NCBI GenBank assembly: GCA_017394765.1
Contig: JAFPXF010000031.1
Span: forward strand, 4,754 to 68,753
Source: Bacteroidales bacterium
Lineage (GTDB): Bacteria; Bacteroidota; Bacteroidia; Bacteroidales; WCHB1-69
DNA length: 64,000 bases
Reading direction: 5' to 3'
A model generated the notes under the pieces. The model was not told where the DNA came from, searched no databases, and saw only the letters and a program-made list of their open reading frames with translations. A program made the position numbers and the translations under genes. The first letter of the stretch is position 1. Every line of letters begins with the position of its first letter. This document shows, piece after piece, positions 55,911-64,000 of the stretch.

Positions 55911-55958
55911 GCACGCCCAAATAAAAGAGGTTCGCAAGATCATCTCAACTCTTAACTC

Positions 55959-58256
55959 TCAACTTTTATCTCCTCCCTTTATCGCCGCTTCCATCATGCG
56001 AAGCTGGCCGTAGGAAATGTTGCCTTCAAGGGCTTCAAAGATATCCTTCAACGCAAGTCCAGCCTCCAATGAGTCGCGTACCGCATCCAACTGCTCTTGC
56101 GTGACAAAATCGAAGACAGAGACTCGCCCCTGCCCGATAAGACGTGCCAAATGCGTCTCTATGGTGCTTGGCACCAAGCCGCGCTCCTCCGCAATCCTCT
56201 CCAGGCTTTTTCCGGAACAATACATCTTGTACGTGACCTCGTAAGTCTCCCCGCGCACTCTTTTGGACTGAATTTCCGTCTGTCCCCTGTCATCATCGCT
56301 TTTCGGTCTCTTTTTTGAAACATCAGCATCCTTTTTCTTTCGTCTTCGCGGTGCTTCAAACGCCTCATCCAGAATTTCCTCTATGAATCCCTTTCGGGTC
56401 TTTCGGGAAGACTGCCGCTGGGAACGATACGGCTTGATGTCCAGCTTGGGCACCTCAGCCTCGCGTTGCAGTTTCAACACATGGTCGGTGGAAAAGTCGC
56501 GGCGGATGTTCCGGATGACATATCGTTTGCGCATCAGGTCCTCGTAGAGGGATTCCAGACAGAAGCGGAACTCCTCGGCAGACTCATAGTCATCCGTGGC
56601 GGCGGAGGGCAAGGACTTGAAGAGTTTGATGATTTTGTCGAGCTCGTCGGTAAAATAACGGGAAGCGGCGTTTATGCGTTCCTTCAGCTGTTCTTGGTCA
56701 TCGGAGCCATAGAACTTGTCTAACTGCCGTCGGAAGCGTCGTGACACCTCTGTCAACTGGTCGAGGGCCTCGCGGATAGGCTGGATGGAATTACGGGCTT
56801 TGGCGTTGAAGAGGTTCATCTCGTCGCCCACAAACTGCGCAAGTTGATGGACCTGCCCGTGGCTGAACGAGAAATCGAAAATGTCCGTCACGACCTTGTG
56901 GTTGTATTCGCGACGGTCGTCCTCAAGCAGATGACGGAGGTCGTCAGGGGTCGGCTTTTGGGAGGAGTATGCCAGCACATCGCCGTCCACGCCGAGCGAG
57001 CGTTGGTTCACGTTGCTCAGCAAGGCGATGCCCTGAAGCGTACGGCAACGGCTCAAGGCCACATATACCTGCCCGGCAGTGAAGGCCGCCTCGACATCGA
57101 CGGCCACCTTGTCGAAGGTGAGCCCCTGGCTCTTGTGGATGGTGATGGCCCAGGCCGGACGCAGCGGAAATTGCCGGAAAGAGCCCATCTCCTCCTCCTG
57201 GATCTGCCGTGTGGCGGGATCCACCGAATACCGGACATTTTTCCAAGTTTCGAGCTTGACCTCTATTTCGTCATGCTCGTCGTCGCAGCGAACGAAGATG
57301 TGCCCGTCACCGTCTATGTCGGTCACCTCGCCGAGTTTGCCATTGAAATAGCGGTGTTGTTCGACATCGTTGGCAATGAACATCACACGGGCGCCCTTTT
57401 TGAGTTTGAGCTGCATGGCGTTGGGAAGGTTGCGCTCCGGAAAATCGCCCGTAATATCGGCCGTGAAGGTGCGTTCGGGCTGGCGGATACGTGCCAGTTC
57501 GCTCTCATTGACACGGTCGGCTTTGTAGTTGTGGGTGGTGAGGAGGATATAATCGGGATGCTTTGCAATATTGAAATCGGGCTTGTATTGCCGCTGCAAG
57601 GCCGCCAGATCTGCGGCAGTGAGCTGGTTGTTGCGCACATCGTTGAGAATCCGGATGAACTCATCATCCTTTTGGCGGAAGATGGTGTCAAGTTCCATGC
57701 AGGGCATCGGGTTTTCACGGATGACACAGCTATCAAAGAAGTAAGGCGAGCGATAATAGGGCGCGATGACAGCCCATTCTTCTGGCACGGCCACGGGCGC
57801 CATCTGGTAAAGGTCGCCGATGAGGATGACCTGCACGCCACCGAAAGGCTCGTGATGGCGGAAGCGGACATGACGGAGCACCGTGTCGATCTCGTCCATG
57901 ATGTCGGCGCGCACCATGCTGACCTCGTCAATGACAAGCAGCTCGAGTTCCTGCATCACCTTGCGCTTGCGACGGGTGACATGAAGCTTCTTGACAAGGT
58001 TCAAGCGTCCCTCCGGGGTTGGCACAAAAGGCGTGAAGGGGAGTTGGAAGAACGAGTGGATGGTCATGCCACCGGCATTGATGGCGGCCACGCCCGTGGG
58101 GGCCACCACCGCGGTCTGCTTGCGGGTGTGAAGCCGCAAGTTCTTCAGGAAGGTGGTCTTCCCCGTGCCCGCCTTGCCCGTCAAAAAGAAGGAGCGGGAA
58201 GTGGTCATGGCGAAACTGTCTGCCATCTCATAAACCGGTGAACGCGCTTTATTCAT
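55959..58256 (-). CDS. PIF1/RecD-like helicase with C-terminal helix-turn-helix
   Basis: 765 residues from the ATG at 58256 (MNKARSPVYEMADSF). An earlier in-frame start lies upstream of the promoter box and is rejected. Walker A is FFLTGKAGTGKTTFLKNL and Walker B ELLVIDEVSMVRADIMDEID. The UvrD-type C-terminal block reads WAITIHKSQGLTFDKVAVDV followed by YVALSRCRTLQGIALLS. A linker with basic clusters leads to a C-terminal helix-turn-helix module (RIAEERGLVPSTIETHLARL) of the same type as that of RecQ at 34727. Likely a 5' to 3' DNA helicase in repair or replication. It stands alone. Confidence 0.85.
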   Translation of the reverse strand: MNKARSPVYEMADSFAMTTSRSFFLTGKAGTGKTTFLKNLRLHTRKQTAVVAPTGVAAINAGGMTIHSFFQLPFTPFVPTPEGRLNLVKKLHVTRRKRKVMQELELLVIDEVSMVRADIMDEIDTVLRHVRFRHHEPFGGVQVILIGDLYQMAPVAVPEEWAVIAPYYRSPYFFDSCVIRENPMPCMELDTIFRQKDDEFIRILNDVRNNQLTAADLAALQRQYKPDFNIAKHPDYILLTTHNYKADRVNESELARIRQPERTFTADITGDFPERNLPNAMQLKLKKGARVMFIANDVEQHRYFNGKLGEVTDIDGDGHIFVRCDDEHDEIEVKLETWKNVRYSVDPATRQIQEEEMGSFRQFPLRPAWAITIHKSQGLTFDKVAVDVEAAFTAGQVYVALSRCRTLQGIALLSNVNQRSLGVDGDVLAYSSQKPTPDDLRHLLEDDRREYNHKVVTDIFDFSFSHGQVHQLAQFVGDEMNLFNAKARNSIQPIREALDQLTEVSRRFRRQLDKFYGSDDQEQLKERINAASRYFTDELDKIIKLFKSLPSAATDDYESAEEFRFCLESLYEDLMRKRYVIRNIRRDFSTDHVLKLQREAEVPKLDIKPYRSQRQSSRKTRKGFIEEILDEAFEAPRRRKKKDADVSKKRPKSDDDRGQTEIQSKRVRGETYEVTYKMYCSGKSLERIAEERGLVPSTIETHLARLIGQGRVSVFDFVTQEQLDAVRDSLEAGLALKDIFEALEGNISYGQLRMMEAAIKGGDKS

Positions 58257-58284
58257 GCCGTGTAGCCTCGTTTGAAAAGAGGCG

Positions 58285-58292
58285 CAAAGATA
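58285..58292 (-). promoter_or_regulatory. -7 box of the helicase gene
   Basis: TATCTTTG followed by CGCCTC on the minus strand, 29 bases upstream of the ATG at 58256. It matches TAnnTTTG and fixes the start. Confidence 0.6.
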
Positions 58293-58357
58293 CGAATTTT
58301 GGACAGAAGACCACACATGCAGGCAGTCAGATACTCGAACAATCCGCACATGTCAAC

Positions 58358-58457
58358 CATTAACGTTTATTAACTTATATATCTATCAGTATATCAAGTA
58401 TATGAAAATAAAAGTTATCAACAACGGGCAGACCATACTGTAATAAGTGTACTTTTG
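58358..58457 (+). promoter_or_regulatory. First copy of duplicated promoter block
   Basis: Contains CATTAAC (58358), TTTATTAAC (58366), AAAAGTTATC (58410) and AATAAGTGTACTTTTGCCG, with the -7 box TACTTTTG at 58450-58457. The same words in the same order and spacing lie exactly 1365 bases downstream. It leads to the gene at 58537. Confidence 0.65.
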
Positions 58458-58471
58458 CCGTCCGATTTAGT

Positions 58472-58494
58472 GAAACTAAGAAACTAAGAAAGAT
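58472..58494 (+). repeat. AACTAAGAAA direct repeats in leader
   Basis: GAAACTAAGAAACTAAGAAAG forms a short direct repeat right after the promoter block. A longer version (59843-59900) follows the second copy. Confidence 0.6.
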
Positions 58495-58536
58495 AACAAG
58501 GCCATTAATCATCACGATAATAGATTTGTAGTATAT

Positions 58537-59685
58537 ATGAAAATACGAGTACCCTTTTTGAGTGCATATCTGTTGTTGGCAAGTTGCCTGATGGCGCAAA
58601 CGCCGACCAACACCCAATTCCCCAACCCGGGGTTTGAGAAATGGACCTCGCACGGCAAGGCCGGGAATGTGCCCAACCGCTGGCACACCTTTGACGAGTT
58701 AAAGTGCGACTTGTCGGGGGTAGCCTCGATAGGTTGCGGAACGGCCAAGAGCAACCATCACAACGATGTGTCCGGCTTTCGGGGCAGTCATGCCGTCCAG
58801 CTGTATTGCAAAACCATATTAGGGGTCCCGGCCAACGGTGCCCTGTCCACCGGCCGCACACGGGTGGCCAGCACGAATGCACGGAATGCCGGAAACTACA
58901 ACTACCTCACCGCCGAATCCGGCTATGAGGGCGGATTCCCCTTCTATTGGGCTTTCGTAGGCTGTCCTGATTCCGTCTCTTTCTACTACAAGACCGACTT
59001 CTCATCGCCGGACAAGCCCTACCTGAAGGTTTTCACTGTCACAAACATGCCGTTCTACGACAAGGCGAGCGGTGAACTGACACCCAAGAGTTCCATTGTC
59101 GGGGCTGCCGACATCAGGACATTGCCACAGTCATCCTCCTGGAGACGGGGCAAGTCCAAAGTCACCTACACGCATCCCAACAACACGGACGGCAATGCCG
59201 GCACGCTCACCCGCCCGTCGTACATGTTAGCCTCCTTTTCCACCAGCACAGTGTCCGGTTCAGGCAAGAACGGCGACAAGATGACCATTGACGAAGTTTT
59301 TTGCATCTACGACAAAGGTTTGAGCATGTTGACCATTGACGGAGAGGAGCAACTTGGTCTGTTGGCCGCCTTCAACGCCGCCGAATTCGCCACGCACGAG
59401 CCGATGCGCACGTACAACGAGAATGGTGATCCCGAAGCGCTCTTCAACTGTGGCACCTGCACCTGTCCGTATGCGGCATCCCTTGCCGACAACAAGATTC
59501 CCGTTGTGGAGGCCACCCCCAAGTCGGACCTTGTCAGCGAGTTCACCGTCACGCAGGCCTCGGAGGCCAATGGCTACAAGGCAGCCATCCATGTGCGGCA
59601 CAACGACAACTCCACCTTCGACTACTACATCCTGTTCATCCCCGACAACTCCAGTATCACGCTGAACAACGAGCGAGCGGATTAG
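58537..59685 (+). CDS. Secreted protein, paralogue of the N-terminal module of the next gene
   Basis: 382 residues with a signal peptide (ends ...CLMAQT) and then FPNPGFEKWTSHGKAGNVPNRWHTF, the start of PCMD-like carbohydrate-type modules (partly quoted). The protein is related to the first ~380 residues of the gene at 59990: shared plan 'PN..FE.W......VP..WH.F', 'SVLGIVANG/TILGVPANG', 'SYLLASFST', 'DDVWFVY/DEVFCIY', and near its end HNDNSTFDYYILFIPD..SSITLNN. It stops just where the paralogue goes on into Ig-like repeats. There is no T9SS sorting domain at the end. Function unknown; cell surface or extracellular. Confidence 0.7.
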   Translation: MKIRVPFLSAYLLLASCLMAQTPTNTQFPNPGFEKWTSHGKAGNVPNRWHTFDELKCDLSGVASIGCGTAKSNHHNDVSGFRGSHAVQLYCKTILGVPANGALSTGRTRVASTNARNAGNYNYLTAESGYEGGFPFYWAFVGCPDSVSFYYKTDFSSPDKPYLKVFTVTNMPFYDKASGELTPKSSIVGAADIRTLPQSSSWRRGKSKVTYTHPNNTDGNAGTLTRPSYMLASFSTSTVSGSGKNGDKMTIDEVFCIYDKGLSMLTIDGEEQLGLLAAFNAAEFATHEPMRTYNENGDPEALFNCGTCTCPYAASLADNKIPVVEATPKSDLVSEFTVTQASEANGYKAAIHVRHNDNSTFDYYILFIPDNSSITLNNERAD

Positions 59686-59989
59686 ATGCCCGGATGATCA
59701 TGAACGCTTGGCGTCCAATTAGCATTAACTTTTATTAACATTTTTATTTTTCACTAAATCAGCAATATAATTAAAAAAGTTATCGGCAACAGCCTTATCG
59801 TATCATAATAAGTGTACTTTTGCCGCCCGAAATAAAAATTCATAAACTAAGAAATGAAGAGACTAAGAAACTAAGAAATGAAGAAGCTAAGAAGCAAAGG
59901 TGGAATCCACCTTGATTCCTCCACTTCTCAATTCCATATTTCTTTTAGTATCAACCCTTAAGAGAAATAAAAAATAAAAAAAAATCAAT
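59686..59989 (+). promoter_or_regulatory. Second copy of duplicated promoter block and leader
   Basis: 304 bases before the giant gene. At 59723-59822 they contain the words of the first copy (CATTAAC at 59723, TTTATTAAC at 59731, AAAAGTTATC at 59775, TACTTTTG at 59815-59822) at an exact 1365-base offset. A purine-rich direct repeat AACTAAGAAATGAAGA... follows at 59843-59900 and then an A-rich stretch up to the ATG. Confidence 0.65.
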
Positions 59990-62900
59990 ATGAAAAAAAG
60001 ATTATCTATTCTTTCTGTCCTGCTGTTCCTAACGGCAGGCGTAACCATGGGACAATACCAAGTACCGAACAACACCTTTGAAGGCGGGTGGTATGATAAC
60101 GATAAAGTGCCAGACGGGTGGCATTCCTTTAGCCATTCAGAAGGGAGTTATGCATGGGCAGCCCAATCAAATTACAGTAGTAGGGAAACTGGTCATAATA
60201 GTTCTTTTTCTTGTAGAATGGAATCACATTCTGTTTTAGGAATTGTGGCAAATGGAAACATAACGACAGGACAAATCATTGTGAATGCAGCTTCTGCTTC
60301 GAGCACAAGTAATTATAATTATTCTGATATCAACAACACTTATCAGCACAATGGATCCTTTGTTTTTACTGGAAGGCCCGACTCACTACGCCTTTGGTGT
60401 AAATTTTATATTCCAAAGAAAGGCATGTTTGAATCTGCTACCACGCGTTCATTCACTGCATCACTGAAATTTCATTTGCATGGCAATGTGGAATATAAGG
60501 ATCACAAGAATATTCAACAAAACACGGAACAGAACGGAAAAATCGCCAATATATATGGAGAAATGACATCACCATCACACAGCAATTCGTCTGCGTGGAC
60601 ATCTGATTGGATGGCTTACAGTTTTCCCGTAAAATATTTTAGTGGCAACAATGGAGCAACGCAAGTTACATCTCCAAACTTGAGCAATACCACAGTTCCA
60701 TCCTATCTTTTGGCTTCTTTTTCAACGAACAAAGATATAGGCGAAGGCAAAGCAGGTGACGCTTTGTTTGTGGACGATGTTTGGTTTGTTTATAACAAAA
60801 GAATCGCCTCCTTGAGTATTGGCGGCACAGCCGTTGCTTCTTCCGTAATAAACAGTTTGAACGCACAGTCATATACCAATGCCAATGGGGCGACGACCAA
60901 CACATTCACATCCAGCACGGCAATCCCCACCTATGACTATACCACAGGGGTTTGCAGCGACAATTTCCCGGCCGTCACGGCAACAACCGTGTCCGGTTTC
61001 GCGACCGCTTCCATATTTCATGCTGCGACCGCCTCGGAACCTTACGTGACCATCAAGATCACTCACACGGACAATTCTTACTATTATTATAAAGTCCGTT
61101 TCACCAATGTGTCTTCCGGACCCACCATCACGTTGAACAACGGTGGCACTTACAATGTTTGTGCTGGCGATCCCATCAATGTGACAGCTTCAGGTGCGAC
61201 ATCCTACACATGGAGCAACGGATTGGGCAACACAGCCACCGTTCATCCCACCGCTGCGGGCAACTATACCGTCACCGGCACGGATGCCAACGGCTGTACC
61301 GCCACAGCTGTCGCCTACGTCACCATCAACTCCCTGCCTACTATCACCATCAACGGCCAGGCCTCGGGCAGCCTTTCAGGATGCTCTTCCGTCGCCTTGA
61401 GCGCAGGCGGTGCAGCCACTCCGCAAAACTACAACTGGTCCAACGGCACCTCCTCCACCAATACCATAACAGTTACCCAATCGGGCACCTACACTGTGAC
61501 GGGCACCAACAGCTATGGCTGTTCGGCCACGGCCACGGCCAATGTCACTGTGAACCCCTTGCCTACGGTAAGCATCAGTGGCCCGGCCACAGCCTGCAGC
61601 GCGGATGCCGTCACGCTAACCGCCACCGGCGCATCCAGCTATGTATGGGGCAACAATTTGGGCACCTCCGCCTCTATCACGCCCACGGCCTCCGGCGATT
61701 ACACCGTAACGGGCACCGATACCCACGGTTGCACGAACACGGCCACCCATCACTTGACAATCAACACAACCCCCACCGTGAGCATCACCGGCACCACAGC
61801 CATCTGCTCGGGCAGCAGCACCACGCTGACCGCCACCAGCAACATGGCAGGCACCACCTACGAGTGGCAGGACCACTCCACCAATGCCACGCTTCCTGTC
61901 ACCACAGGCGGCACTTATTCAGTCACCGGCACGCTGAACGGTTGTTCCAGCAACGCTCAGGTAACGGTCACGGAATCGGCCACACCGGCCACGCCAGCCC
62001 TCACAGGCGACACGCGCTGCGGTGCCGGACAGGTCAGCCTCGCTGTCAACAATCCTGACAACAGCCTTACCTACAACTGGTATCTCACGGACAACACCGG
62101 CGTTGCTGAAGCCACAGGTGCCAGCTACACCCCGACCGTCACTGGCACCACGACTTACTATGTGAGTGCACAGAACGCTCAAGGATGCTCCTCCGCACGT
62201 GCCAGCGTCACCGCCACCGTCAACCCGTTGCCCGCAGCCCCGACCATCACCAACATCACGAACTGCGGCACCGCAGAGGTTGTCCTGACGCCCGCGCCCT
62301 CCGCCACCATCCATTGGTACACCGACCAAGAGGGCACGCATGAGCTCACCAACGGGAGCTTGACCGTAAACGCCACCACCACCTATTATGCGGCCACCAC
62401 CGACAACAACGGCTGCCGCAGCGCACTCGTCCCGATGGTTATCACCATCCACGCTGTGCCGTCCACACCCGTTCCGGCACAGACCGAGTACTGTGCGGGC
62501 GAAGGGTTGAGCGCCACCACCGACCCGGGAACCACGCTCTCCTGGATCGCCCCGAACGGAACCGCATACGGGTCTGTCAACAACGCCAACGTGGGCACCT
62601 ACCGCGTGTATGCCGTTAACAGTTCCAACTGCCACAGCGACACCGTGGCTGTCACCGTCAATGCCTTCCCGTCCGTGCCGACCGCCAATGACGTGACGAT
62701 CTGCGCTCCTGGCGCTGTAAACCTCTCCGTCAACAATCCCGCCGCTGGCACCACCTACACTTGGTATGCCGACGCCAGCCATAACAACGTCGTGGGCACC
62801 GGCGCCACCGTCAACGTCAATGCCACCACGAGCACCCCCCACTTCTACGTCACCGCCAAGAACGGCAGCTGCGAGAGCGGACATGCCGTTGTGAACGTCA

Positions 62901-64000
62901 CCATCCGCGAGACGATTCCCGCGCCTGCCATCAGCAACATCGTGGCTTGCGGCGGCAACGCCACCCTGCCCGCCACGTTCGGCAGTTACAGCTTGTCATG
63001 GAAGAACGCCGGCAACGAGACTGTCTCCGACCTCAGCCTCACCAATGTGACCGGCTCCGTCAACTACACCGCCACCTACGAGGTGAACGGTTGCACGAGC
63101 CAGCCCGCCACCGTCAACGTGGCCTTCGCCGAAGTGCCGTCCATCTCCGCACAGGGCGACACCCGCTGCGGTGCCGGTGCTGTCGAGCTGACCGCCACCT
63201 CTGCCGGCAACACCCTCCACTGGTTCGCTAACGAGGCCAACGCCAACGCCTTCACGAACGAACTGGCCACTGGAGGCACCTACACCCCGAATGTTTCCAA
63301 CACCACCACCTACTATGTGCGTGCTTTGAGCGAACAGGGCTGCCGCTCTGACGTCGCCAATGCCGTGGCCACTGTCAACAAGAACAACGACATGCTGGCC
63401 ACCACGCCCATTACCCACTGCGGTCCGGTCAACATTGCCCTCAACGCCACTGGCAACAGCATCGGATCAACCTTATCCTGGTACAGCGATGCAAATGGCG
63501 ACAACGCTGTTGCCAACACCGAGAACCACAACGTAAACGCCACCACCACCTTCTTTGTGGCCTCCATTGATGGCAACGGTTGCCGCAGCGCACTCGTCCC
63601 GATGGTTGTCACCATCCATGATGTGCCGTCCACGCCCGTTCCGACACAGGCCGAGTACTGTGCGGGCGATGTTCTGAGCGCCACCACCGATCAAGGGACC
63701 ACTCTCTCCTGGATCGCCCCGAACGGAACCGCATACGGGTCTGTCAACAACGCCAACGTGGGCACCTACCACGTGTATGCCATTAACAGTTCCAACTGCC
63801 ACAGCGACACCGTGGCCGTCACCGTCAATGCCTTCCCGTCTGTGCCGACCGCCAATGACGTGACGATCTGCGCTCCTGGCGTTGTAAACCTCTCCGTCAA
63901 CAATTCCGCCGCCGGCACCATCTACACTTGGTATGCCGACGCCAGCCATAACAACGTCGTGGGCACCGGCGCCACCGTCAACGTCAATGCCACCACGAGC
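59990..64000 (+). CDS. Giant secreted Ig-like-repeat protein (adhesin-like), 3' end outside window
   Basis: Open from ATG 59990 (MKKRLSILSVLLFLTAGVTM) to the last base, 1337 codons, still open. Signal peptide (cleavage about ...TMGQ), then an N-terminal module of ~380 residues like the whole preceding gene, then at least ten tandem Ig-like repeats. These have a core such as 'YTVTGTDANGC.ATA.AYVTIN', 'SGTYTVTGTNSYGCSATATA' and 'TWYADASHNNVVGTGATVNV', rich in T, N, G, and one or two cysteines per unit. These are Ig_7/PKD-like repeats of Bacteroidota surface proteins. A C-terminal T9SS sorting domain would be expected but is not visible. Base composition is more GC-rich and repetitive than the leader. 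Confidence 0.85.
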   Translation, partial: MKKRLSILSVLLFLTAGVTMGQYQVPNNTFEGGWYDNDKVPDGWHSFSHSEGSYAWAAQSNYSSRETGHNSSFSCRMESHSVLGIVANGNITTGQIIVNAASASSTSNYNYSDINNTYQHNGSFVFTGRPDSLRLWCKFYIPKKGMFESATTRSFTASLKFHLHGNVEYKDHKNIQQNTEQNGKIANIYGEMTSPSHSNSSAWTSDWMAYSFPVKYFSGNNGATQVTSPNLSNTTVPSYLLASFSTNKDIGEGKAGDALFVDDVWFVYNKRIASLSIGGTAVASSVINSLNAQSYTNANGATTNTFTSSTAIPTYDYTTGVCSDNFPAVTATTVSGFATASIFHAATASEPYVTIKITHTDNSYYYYKVRFTNVSSGPTITLNNGGTYNVCAGDPINVTASGATSYTWSNGLGNTATVHPTAAGNYTVTGTDANGCTATAVAYVTINSLPTITINGQASGSLSGCSSVALSAGGAATPQNYNWSNGTSSTNTITVTQSGTYTVTGTNSYGCSATATANVTVNPLPTVSISGPATACSADAVTLTATGASSYVWGNNLGTSASITPTASGDYTVTGTDTHGCTNTATHHLTINTTPTVSITGTTAICSGSSTTLTATSNMAGTTYEWQDHSTNATLPVTTGGTYSVTGTLNGCSSNAQVTVTESATPATPALTGDTRCGAGQVSLAVNNPDNSLTYNWYLTDNTGVAEATGASYTPTVTGTTTYYVSAQNAQGCSSARASVTATVNPLPAAPTITNITNCGTAEVVLTPAPSATIHWYTDQEGTHELTNGSLTVNATTTYYAATTDNNGCRSALVPMVITIHAVPSTPVPAQTEYCAGEGLSATTDPGTTLSWIAPNGTAYGSVNNANVGTYRVYAVNSSNCHSDTVAVTVNAFPSVPTANDVTICAPGAVNLSVNNPAAGTTYTWYADASHNNVVGTGATVNVNATTSTPHFYVTAKNGSCESGHAVVNVTIRETIPAPAISNIVACGGNATLPATFGSYSLSWKNAGNETVSDLSLTNVTGSVNYTATYEVNGCTSQPATVNVAFAEVPSISAQGDTRCGAGAVELTATSAGNTLHWFANEANANAFTNELATGGTYTPNVSNTTTYYVRALSEQGCRSDVANAVATVNKNNDMLATTPITHCGPVNIALNATGNSIGSTLSWYSDANGDNAVANTENHNVNATTTFFVASIDGNGCRSALVPMVVTIHDVPSTPVPTQAEYCAGDVLSATTDQGTTLSWIAPNGTAYGSVNNANVGTYHVYAINSSNCHSDTVAVTVNAFPSVPTANDVTICAPGVVNLSVNNSAAGTIYTWYADASHNNVVGTGATVNVNATTS
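62366..62833 (+). repeat. Copy 1 of a 1167-bp offset internal repeat
   Basis: Block beginning at about GTAAACGCCACCACC and ending with GCCACCACGAGC. It reappears at 63533-64000 with only scattered substitutions, offset exactly 1167 bases (389 codons). It encodes the region from VNATTTY to NVNATTS. Confidence 0.9.
63533..64000 (+). repeat. Copy 2 of a 1167-bp offset internal repeat
   Basis: Near copy of 62366-62833 (for example GCGGGCGATGTTCTGAGC versus GCGGGCGAAGGGTTGAGC). It runs to the window end and may continue. Between the copies lies a different Ig-like part (about 62834-63532). Confidence 0.9.

Larger units (their letters stand above)
55250..55958. other. 709-base noncoding region rich in palindromes and inverted repeats
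   Basis: No gene of substance is found here, although the flanks are convergent genes. The region holds several GC-rich palindromes with repeated tails (55397-55627), a structured element enclosed by a 12-base inverted repeat (55742-55838) and a long GC-rich hairpin (55855-55910). It looks like a set of dispersed noncoding repeats rather than a regulatory region. See separate entries. Confidence 0.6.

Noticed and set aside
58257..58349. N-terminal extension of the PIF1-like helicase (start at 58349)
   Set aside because: A -7 box lies between the two starts (58285-58292) and the extension has no helicase feature.
61159..62058. Long frame inside the Ig-repeat region with many H, R and Q residues
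   Set aside because: It is the shifted reading of a GC-rich tandem repeat. The true frame carries a signal peptide and continuous Ig-like repeats to the window end.
61919..62884. Minus-strand glycine-rich frame opposite the Ig-repeat gene
   Set aside because: Complementary reading of T/N-rich repeats; no start context and no domain.

Overview
The window looks like a chromosomal segment of an anaerobic, non-Bacteroides member of the order Bacteroidales. Four things point that way: a complete PorP-GldK-GldL-GldM-GldN block of the type IX secretion system (T9SS); an Omp28-family protein ending in a T9SS sorting domain; many Bacteroidota-type -7 promoter boxes (TAnnTTTG); and the gene order acpP-fabF-rnc. 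Tryptophanase, a hydrogenase-like iron-sulfur protein and a nitroreductase suggest an anaerobic, probably gut or oral, life style. The species cannot be named from this sequence alone.

Layout. 1-217: start of a phosphate-selective-porin-like gene cut by the window edge. 376-915: membrane-anchored AraC-type regulator. 930-15535 (minus strand): a tightly coupled aryl-polyene/flexirubin-like type II polyketide cluster. It holds two ACPs, two active ketosynthases, two ketosynthase-like partners, two hot-dog dehydratases, an aryl-CoA-ligase-like enzyme, a LolA-like carrier, an MMPL exporter fused to an acyltransferase, a second acyltransferase, a glycosyltransferase, a CrtI-like oxidoreductase and a small transporter. 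15766-17499: a stand-alone PIG-L-type protein and a DUF1232 protein. 17676-21246: tRNA-Ala and the str operon rpsL-rpsG-fusA-rpsJ. 21408-23816: ECF sigma factor, small membrane protein and periplasmic protein, plus the C-terminal subunit of a split transketolase.

23909-33544 (plus strand): a large SprA-like outer-membrane protein and then porP-gldKLMN, the T9SS core. 33631-38424: hldD, recQ, a Skp/OmpH-like protein and a MORN-type repeat protein. 38514-44535: tryptophanase, DUF3109, then a DRTGG / histidine-kinase-type ATPase / [FeFe]-hydrogenase-like group that resembles a redox-sensing unit, a putative metal transporter and a nitroreductase. 44532-49639 (minus): diacylglycerol kinase, the T9SS cargo protein, rnc, fabF, acpP. 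49982-50247: tRNA-Thr, tRNA-Tyr, tRNA-Gly. 50352-55249: murD, thioredoxin lipoprotein, a TPR-like protein, a TonB C-terminal protein and a YfcC-type carrier. 55250-55958: a noncoding stretch full of palindromes and long inverted repeats. 55959-58256 (minus): PIF1/RecD-like helicase.

58358-64000: two paralogous secreted proteins in tandem, each behind a copy of the same roughly 100-bp promoter block. The second continues into a very long array of Ig-like repeats and runs off the window. It is open from 59990 to the last base (1337 codons) and contains a near-identical block repeated at an exact 1167-bp offset.

How the parts fit: the polyketide cluster would make and export a lipid-linked polyene pigment to the outer membrane. 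The T9SS genes supply the secretion route for CTD-bearing proteins such as the Omp28 protein, and plausibly for the large Ig-repeat protein if its missing C-terminus carries a sorting domain. The rest is mostly housekeeping.
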